Shown one piece after another: positions 13,885 to 17,888 of a DNA stretch of 17,888 nt. Source of the DNA: Chitinophagaceae bacterium (lineage in GTDB: Bacteria > Bacteroidota > Bacteroidia > Chitinophagales > Chitinophagaceae); assembly GCA_021323155.1 (NCBI GenBank), contig JAJTCI010000014.1, positions 1 through 17,888 on the forward strand, in the 5' to 3' direction. Position 1 is the stretch's first letter, and each line of letters begins with the position of its first letter. The notes beneath the pieces were generated by a model, which saw only the letters and a program-made list of their open reading frames with translations, had not been told where the DNA came from and searched no databases. The position numbers and the translations under genes were made by a program.

Positions 13885-15243
13885 ATGTGGCTGAATAATA
13901 TCCTGGAGACGATCGGCAATACCCCTCTCATCAAGCTCAATAAGATCACGAAAGATATACCCGCTACGGTGCTGGCGAAGGTGGACTATTTCAACCCCGG
14001 TAACTCCATCAAAGACCGCATGGCGCTGAAGATGGTAGAGGTAGCAGAAGCCGAAGGCAAACTCAAGCCCGGCGGAACCATCATAGAAGGCACGAGTGGC
14101 AACACCGGTATGGGCCTGGCGCTGGCCGCATGCGTAAAGGGATACAAATGCATTTTCGTTACCACAGATAAGCAATCAAAAGAGAAAGCCGATATACTGA
14201 AAGCAGTTGGCGCGGAGGTGATCGTTTGTCCTACGAACGTTGACCCCGAAGATCCACGCAGTTACTACAGCGTGGCGAAGCGGCTTGGAAAGGAAGTGCC
14301 CAACTCCTACCACATGAACCAGTACGACAACCTGGCGAACAGGCTGGCGCATTATGAGTCGACAGGACCAGAGATCTGGGAACAGACGGAAGGTAAGATC
14401 ACGCACCTGGTGTGCACAGCAGGCACGGGTGGAACGATCACCGGCACGGCGATGTTCCTGAAAGAAAAGAACCCGAACATCCAGGTGTGGGCGATAGACG
14501 TGTATGGTTCACTGCTCACGAAATACTTCAGGACGGGCGAGGTGGATATGAACGAAGTGCATCCTTATATCTCGGAAGGCTTTGGTGAAGATTTCGTCCC
14601 CGAGAACTATGATATGAGCGTAATCGATCATTTTGAACAGGTGACGGATAAGGATGGCGCGGTGATGGCGCGTAAGCTGGCGAAGGACGAAGGGATATTC
14701 TGCGGTTATAGCGCGGGCAGTTGCATACAGGGGCTGATGCAGTTGAAGGACCGGCTGAAAAAAGACGACGTGGTGGTATGCATATTCCACGACCATGGGA
14801 GCCGTTATGTAGCGAAGATCTACAATGACCAGTGGATGATGGAACGTGGGTTCCTTGATGTGAAGAGTTTCAAGGATATCGTGAATGGCAGAAGCGGCGC
14901 GAAGAAGCTGGTGACGGTGGAGCCGCAAAATACGGTGGCGGAAGCTGTAGAGTTGATGAAGAAATACGATATCGAGCATATACCTGTTGTAAATGGCAAC
15001 GGTCCTATTGGTGCCGTGAGTGAAGCTGGATTGTTCCTGAAGGTGTTCTCTAACCCGGAGATAAAGACCGCTACGGTAGAGAGCGTGATGGAGAAGCCGT
15101 TCCCTGTGGTGGAATTCGATACGCCGGTGGAAAGACTGGGAAGTCTTATTAATAAAGAGAATGGCGCTGTGCTGGCCAAGGATGAGAAGGGGGATTATCA
15201 CATCGTGACGAAGTATGATGTGATACAGAGTTTGGCGAAGTAG
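13885..15243 (+). CDS. cystathionine beta-synthase (PLP enzyme with C-terminal CBS-domain pair)
   Basis: This 452-residue fold-type II PLP enzyme condenses serine (or O-acetylserine) with homocysteine or sulphide in sulphur amino acid metabolism. The catalytic core covers about 1-325: ILETIGNTPLIKLNKI at the N-terminus, PLP lysine Lys43 in NPGNSIKDR, the substrate/phosphate loop EGTSGNTG (68-75), the glycine loop AGTGGTITG (179-187) and GYSAGSC (274-280). A pair of CBS domains (about 340-452; VEPQNTVAEAVELMKKYDIEHIPVV begins the first) makes it a regulated form; these bind adenine nucleotides or S-adenosylmethionine in relatives. Without the CBS pair it would be hard to tell from cysteine synthase, and O-acetylserine sulfhydrylase activity remains possible. 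The frame is open from 13756, but ATG 13885 fits both the family start and the promoter candidate. Confidence 0.93.
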   Translation: MWLNNILETIGNTPLIKLNKITKDIPATVLAKVDYFNPGNSIKDRMALKMVEVAEAEGKLKPGGTIIEGTSGNTGMGLALAACVKGYKCIFVTTDKQSKEKADILKAVGAEVIVCPTNVDPEDPRSYYSVAKRLGKEVPNSYHMNQYDNLANRLAHYESTGPEIWEQTEGKITHLVCTAGTGGTITGTAMFLKEKNPNIQVWAIDVYGSLLTKYFRTGEVDMNEVHPYISEGFGEDFVPENYDMSVIDHFEQVTDKDGAVMARKLAKDEGIFCGYSAGSCIQGLMQLKDRLKKDDVVVCIFHDHGSRYVAKIYNDQWMMERGFLDVKSFKDIVNGRSGAKKLVTVEPQNTVAEAVELMKKYDIEHIPVVNGNGPIGAVSEAGLFLKVFSNPEIKTATVESVMEKPFPVVEFDTPVERLGSLINKENGAVLAKDEKGDYHIVTKYDVIQSLAK

Positions 15244-15249
15244 GCGCTT

Positions 15250-15298
15250 AGGTTACAGGTTACAAGTTGCAGGTTACAAGTTGCAGGTTACAAGTTGC
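15250..15298 (+). repeat. heptamer tandem array, RGTTRCA family, with three exact 14-bp copies
   Basis: Seven in-register 7-bp units alternate between AGGTTAC and AAGTTGC. From 15257 the 14-bp pair AGGTTACAAGTTGC is present three times without any mismatch. It starts 7 bases after the cystathionine beta-synthase stop. The exact copies suggest recent expansion. Confidence 0.92.
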
Positions 15299-15408
15299 AG
15301 GGAGGACTGCATGCAGTTAGAAGGAAGTTGTAGGCAGATGGCAATGTGACGGGAAGCTGATGCGGTGTTATATAAAGGTATATCGGGGTAAATACGGGGT
15401 TTGTTCTC

Positions 15409-15460
15409 TATAGGTTCACTGTAGGTTCCCTGTAGCTTCACTATAGGTTCACTGTAGCTC
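15409..15460 (+). repeat. 11-bp tandem array
   Basis: Four full copies and one partial copy of an 11-bp unit, consensus TRTAGSTTCMC, are in exact register. Copies one and four (TATAGGTTCAC) are identical. The array lies in the 283-bp gap between the CBS enzyme and metal-receptor genes, between two heptamer arrays. The remainder of that gap (15299-15408) contains nothing I can identify. Confidence 0.88.
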
Positions 15461-15471
15461 GGCGGGAAAGA

Positions 15472-15499
15472 GTCAATGGTCAATGGTCAATGGTCAATA
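15472..15499 (+). repeat. heptamer tandem array, GTCAATG family
   Basis: Three exact GTCAATG units and a fourth, GTCAATA, are in register, 27 bases upstream of the metal-receptor ATG at 15527. The array supplies an in-frame upstream ATG (15476), which could mislead start prediction. Confidence 0.9.
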
Positions 15500-15526
15500 A
15501 GGACGCGGGATAATGATCAAGCTTAC

Positions 15527-16324
15527 ATGCAAATCAAAATAAAAGACCAGGCCGGGGGTGTTGTTGTCTTAGATAAGACACCTAAACGGATCATATCGCT
15601 GGTCCCTTCACAAACAGAATTATTATCTGACCTAGGACTGGATGAGGCGGTAGTGGGCATCACGAAATTCTGTGTGCACCCGGAAGAATGGTTCCGGAGT
15701 AAGACGAGAGTTGGTGGAACGAAGACCGTCGACATCGAGAAAATTAAAGCACTCCGCCCCGATCTTATCATCGCGAATAAAGAGGAGAATGTAAAGGAGG
15801 AGGTAGATGAATTGCGTGATATCGCGCCGGTGTATGTCAGTGATGTGAATGATCTCGATGGCGCGCTATCGATGATAAAAGACATTGGAGATCTCACGGG
15901 TAACGCAATGCAGGCGGAAGATATCATTACCTCGATACGTACATCGTTTGAGCACCTTCAGGCGCAACTACCCAACAACAACGATCAACTTTCCACCGCT
16001 TACCTCATCTGGCGCGATCCGTATATGGTGGCGGGTGGCGATACATTCATTGGTGATATGATGCGGCGCTGCGGGTTAACTAATGCATTCGAGCACTGGG
16101 AACGTTATCCCGAGGTCGGTGTTGAAGAACTCGCGCAATGCGACCTAATCCTACTCTCATCGGAGCCCTACCCTTTCCAGGAAAAGCATATAGATGAATT
16201 CTGTACAAAGTACCAGATATCACGTATCAAATTGCTGCTCGTGGACGGCGAGATGTTCAGTTGGTATGGGAGCAGGCTGAGGCGAGCGGCGGGTTATTTT
16301 GGGGAGTTAATTAATAAGAAATAA
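15527..16324 (+). CDS. helical-backbone metal receptor (BtuF/FhuD-like substrate-binding fold) without signal peptide
   Basis: This 265-residue protein has the class III periplasmic-binding fold (Pfam Peripla_BP_2, COG0614). Typical features are PKRIISLVPSQTELLSDLGL near the N-terminus, VVGITKFCVHP, VGGTKTVDIEKIKALRPDLIIA, the long connecting helix and late DPYMVAGGDTFIGDMMRRCG. Relatives bind cobalamin, haem or iron-siderophores for an ABC importer. No signal peptide or lipobox is present at ATG 15527 or at the in-frame upstream ATG 15476, and no permease or ATPase gene is adjacent, so an importer role is uncertain. I chose 15527 because the 17 extra residues of the longer form come partly from a GTCAATG repeat. 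The gene ends GELINKK with its TAA inside the AATAAGR heptamer array, so the repeat may have set the C-terminus. Confidence 0.88.
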   Translation: MQIKIKDQAGGVVVLDKTPKRIISLVPSQTELLSDLGLDEAVVGITKFCVHPEEWFRSKTRVGGTKTVDIEKIKALRPDLIIANKEENVKEEVDELRDIAPVYVSDVNDLDGALSMIKDIGDLTGNAMQAEDIITSIRTSFEHLQAQLPNNNDQLSTAYLIWRDPYMVAGGDTFIGDMMRRCGLTNAFEHWERYPEVGVEELAQCDLILLSSEPYPFQEKHIDEFCTKYQISRIKLLLVDGEMFSWYGSRLRRAAGYFGELINKK

Positions 16325-16354
16325 GAAACAAAAAATAAGGAATAAGGAAGTAGG
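16313..16354 (+). repeat. heptamer tandem array, AATAAGR family, overlapping a stop codon
   Basis: Six in-register 7-bp units (AATAAGA, AATAAGA, AACAAAA, AATAAGG, AATAAGG, AAGTAGG) begin inside the last four codons of the metal-receptor gene and continue beyond it. The gene's TAA stop (16322-16324) is part of the second unit. Confidence 0.88.
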
Positions 16355-16445
16355 CTGCGTAACCTTATCCCCACTCGTAACTCGTCCTTTCCGCGCTACA
16401 TCACATGTTGGGATGCGCATTCGCCTTTCACCTTTATCTTTAATT

Positions 16446-17525
16446 ATGAAAGAACCGGTACTGGATAAACCTTCGAAGAAGAAGCCGTTTTTTCCCGTCA
16501 GCAAAGACCTCAAGAACTACCTGAAGAAGTATGGTCGCGAGGTGCAGTTGCCGGTGACATATAACGACCTGCTGAAGATCACCTACTCCATACCGCTGAA
16601 AGATAAAGAAGGGAAAGACACGTTGTGGGAGAAGACCCTTTACGACATGAAGGACTGGGAGCACCTGCGGGAGGGTTTGCTGAAGCTGTACGCGATCATT
16701 AAGACCGAGGGCGATTTCTCTTTTACCTCTCACCTGGATGTTGCCCGCATCGACTACTGCACATTCGGCAACTCCAACCCATTCCGCATACGGATCGTCA
16801 ACCGGTTCAACGATAACTACGATCACTATTATATCAAGAAAGAAGACGCGTCGCGGGTGTACGGGCTGGAGCTGGAACACCTCCTCTCCCCTAACCGGAT
16901 GAGTTTCCTGACAGGTGAGGGGACATTGGTAGAAGAACACATCATCGGCCTGCCCGGGGATGTATTTATCAAGCAACACCTGGACCGCGCTGAAACAAAT
17001 AAGATCCGCCTGGCAAAAGAATTCGTGAAGTTCAATGAACGATGTTTCATCCGGCTGCTGGGCGATATGCGGAGTTATAATTTCGTGGTGAACGTGTCGC
17101 CCGACATAGAGGATTACCAGTACCGTTTGCGGGCCATCGATTTCGACCAGCAATCATACGAAGGGCGCAAGAGCCTTTACCTGCCACAGTTCTTTAAAGA
17201 GAACCTGGCTTTCGTAGACCTTACGCTGAAACACCTGAATAAAGAAAGCATCGAACAGTACCAGGCCGAAGAAAGGACGCTGATGGCACTTCGGCTAGCC
17301 GCCTCGCGCTACCGCGTGAGTGAACTCATCAATATTATGAGTAATGACGTGATCTCTACCAAGGATAAAGTAGACCGGTTAAAACACGACCTGGCTGAAC
17401 ACTTCCAGGCGAATGGTATGCTGCGTTGTAAGAGCATGGGCGAGGTGGTGAAGCAGACGCTGCGGCGATCGCTGAAGAAGAGCCTGGGTTTGATCCAGAA
17501 GAATCTGGGGAAGATCAGTGATTAG
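16446..17525 (+). CDS. uncharacterised protein with a protein-kinase/aminoglycoside-phosphotransferase-like core
   Basis: I do not recognise a named family for this 359-residue soluble protein, but its middle resembles a divergent kinase. YYIKKEDASRVYG (about 128-140) could supply the ATP lysine (131 or 132) and LELEHLL (141-147) the helix-C glutamate. VEEHIIGLPGDVFI (162-175) looks like a hinge. LGDMRSYNFVV (205-215) puts Asp207 and Asn212 five residues apart, as in HRDxxxxN catalytic loops, and AIDFDQ (230-235) would be the DFG-equivalent with Asp232. The Asn-to-Asp spacing is longer than usual, as if a hairpin were inserted. The ends (1-80; 255-359, basic at the C-terminus) are helical and unassigned. 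The substrate is unknown. ATG 16446 is preferred over 16413 because the first 11 codons of the longer form look non-coding. Class I aldolase follows after 210 bp. Confidence 0.75.
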   Translation: MKEPVLDKPSKKKPFFPVSKDLKNYLKKYGREVQLPVTYNDLLKITYSIPLKDKEGKDTLWEKTLYDMKDWEHLREGLLKLYAIIKTEGDFSFTSHLDVARIDYCTFGNSNPFRIRIVNRFNDNYDHYYIKKEDASRVYGLELEHLLSPNRMSFLTGEGTLVEEHIIGLPGDVFIKQHLDRAETNKIRLAKEFVKFNERCFIRLLGDMRSYNFVVNVSPDIEDYQYRLRAIDFDQQSYEGRKSLYLPQFFKENLAFVDLTLKHLNKESIEQYQAEERTLMALRLAASRYRVSELINIMSNDVISTKDKVDRLKHDLAEHFQANGMLRCKSMGEVVKQTLRRSLKKSLGLIQKNLGKISD

Positions 17526-17550
17526 GGGGCGCGAATGGGGGACGCGAATG
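17525..17550 (+). repeat. 13-bp direct duplication
   Basis: GGGGGCGCGAATG (17525-17537) is followed directly by GGGGACGCGAATG (17538-17550), 12 of 13 identical. The first copy begins with the last base of the kinase-like gene's stop codon. The rest of the 210-bp gap shows only a short CACCC-TAC-GGGTG hairpin near 17586-17598 and the promoter candidate at 17650. Confidence 0.75.
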
Positions 17551-17649
17551 AGCGCCAATGTGAGGATGGTTTTTTGGTGTACAGTCACCCTACGGGTGGT
17601 CGGATACCGGGGAACGAATTTAGGGGCCGATCCGTGTCGTTCGTGTGCC

Positions 17650-17657
17650 TATATTTG
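17650..17657 (+). promoter_or_regulatory. candidate -7 element (TAnnTTTG) for class I aldolase
   Basis: TATATTTG is an exact match to the Bacteroidota -7 consensus, 78 bases before ATG 17736. This would give a leader of roughly 70 bases. No -33 element is clear at the usual spacing. Confidence 0.45.
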
Positions 17658-17735
17658 CCGAACTTTTTACGGAAGCACAAGTGCGTGGCAACGTAAGTTC
17701 ACGGTCCGGCACTTCATCCAAAAACCTAAAGAATT

Positions 17736-17888
17736 ATGGCAAACCAACAAATCCTGCAACTGCTGGGCGACAAAGCGGAATCGCTGCTTAATTACCAATC
17801 CAAGACAGTAGACAAAAGCCAGTTGCACCTTCCTTCGGCCGATCATATGGATAAAGTCTGGAGTCTCAGCAACCGCAATAACCAGGTT
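17736..17888 (+). CDS. fbaB: class I fructose-bisphosphate aldolase, FbaB/DhnA type (N-terminal part)
   Basis: This is the first 51 codons of a gene that runs off the right edge. The product begins MANQQILQLLGDKAESLLNY, then SKTVDKSQLHLPSADHMDKV and SNRNNQV. This matches the N-terminus of the FbaB/DhnA class I aldolases (LLGxxAxxLLxH...I/V-xxxxLxLPGxDxVDRV...DRNxxV). The full enzyme is usually about 300-350 residues and forms a Schiff base with fructose-1,6-bisphosphate through a lysine that lies outside this window. It acts in glycolysis and gluconeogenesis, the same pathway as the FBPase at the other end of the window. The ATG at 17736 directly starts the family sequence. The fragment is too short to show whether the gene is intact. 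Confidence 0.85.
   Translation, partial: MANQQILQLLGDKAESLLNYQSKTVDKSQLHLPSADHMDKVWSLSNRNNQV

Noticed and set aside
14509..15201. 230-codon minus-strand open frame opposite cystathionine beta-synthase
   Set aside because: It is an antisense shadow rich in His/Leu/Arg, as expected from reading G+C-biased codons backwards; no domain is visible.
15250..15499. CRISPR array
   Set aside because: The repeats are 7, 11 or 14 bp and directly abutting, with no unique spacers and no cas genes.
16435..16442. TATCTTTA as a promoter for the kinase-like gene
   Set aside because: It ends only 3 bases before ATG 16446, so transcription would start inside or after the start codon.
17518..17811. 97-codon plus-strand open frame at the right end
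   Set aside because: It spans the repeat and promoter region and overlaps the aldolase start in another frame, and its product is low-similarity and Cys/Arg-rich; the aldolase frame is clearly the coding one.
1..17888. Defence system, prophage, integrative element or biosynthetic cluster
   Set aside because: No integrase, transposase, nuclease-effector pair, phage structural gene or synthase was found; the genes are mainly housekeeping with normal family matches.

Overview
The window looks like chromosomal DNA of a Bacteroidota bacterium, most likely a member of the Chitinophagaceae or a close relative. This rests on a secreted protein with a type IX secretion (Por) C-terminal sorting domain, several exact matches to the Bacteroidota -7 promoter element TAnnTTTG just upstream of start codons, a general lack of strong Shine-Dalgarno sequences, protein types common in that phylum, and roughly half G+C by eye. 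There are no rRNA or tRNA genes, phage genes, transposases or CRISPR arrays.

Layout. Positions 1-3052 (minus strand) hold a class 1 fructose-1,6-bisphosphatase gene fused in frame to a CAP-domain lipoprotein, then a 172-residue exported protein, an ABC ATPase and the start of a YfiT/BstA-like gene. Aspartate kinase (3184-4404, plus) is divergent from fbp; it carries a heptamer repeat inside its coding region and a premature stop that leaves a 23-codon tail behind. Next come a YafK-like L,D-transpeptidase (minus), 4-hydroxyphenylpyruvate dioxygenase (minus), a small membrane protein (minus), a DUF2231-Rieske protein (plus), an HD hydrolase resembling small alarmone hydrolases (minus) and a type IX cargo protein with an intrinsic terminator (minus). 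An amino-sugar kinase and MurQ form a likely cell-wall recycling operon (minus). From 11808 all genes are on the plus strand: a C-terminal processing protease, a GYF_2 mini-protein, cystathionine beta-synthase with CBS domains, a signal-less helical-backbone metal receptor, a kinase-like protein of unknown function and the start of class I fructose-bisphosphate aldolase.

How the genes relate. FBPase and aldolase, at opposite ends, are both glycolysis/gluconeogenesis enzymes. The amino-sugar kinase and MurQ plausibly act in sequence on MurNAc. The L,D-transpeptidase and perhaps the processing protease also act on or near the cell wall. Aspartate kinase and cystathionine beta-synthase belong to aspartate-family and sulphur amino acid metabolism. 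The rest is ordinary housekeeping without an obvious shared pathway.

The most unusual signal is not a gene. At least seven short tandem arrays with a strict 7-bp period but different unit sequences (RGTTRCA, AATAAGR, GTCAATG, ATGACAG) lie in the gaps between genes, usually beginning within about 4-8 bp of a start or stop codon. One supplies the stop codon of the metal-receptor gene and one lies inside the aspartate kinase gene. An 11-bp array and a 13-bp duplication accompany them. Together with the fbp-CAP fusion and the lysC nonsense codon, they suggest that gene ends in this region are being remodelled.
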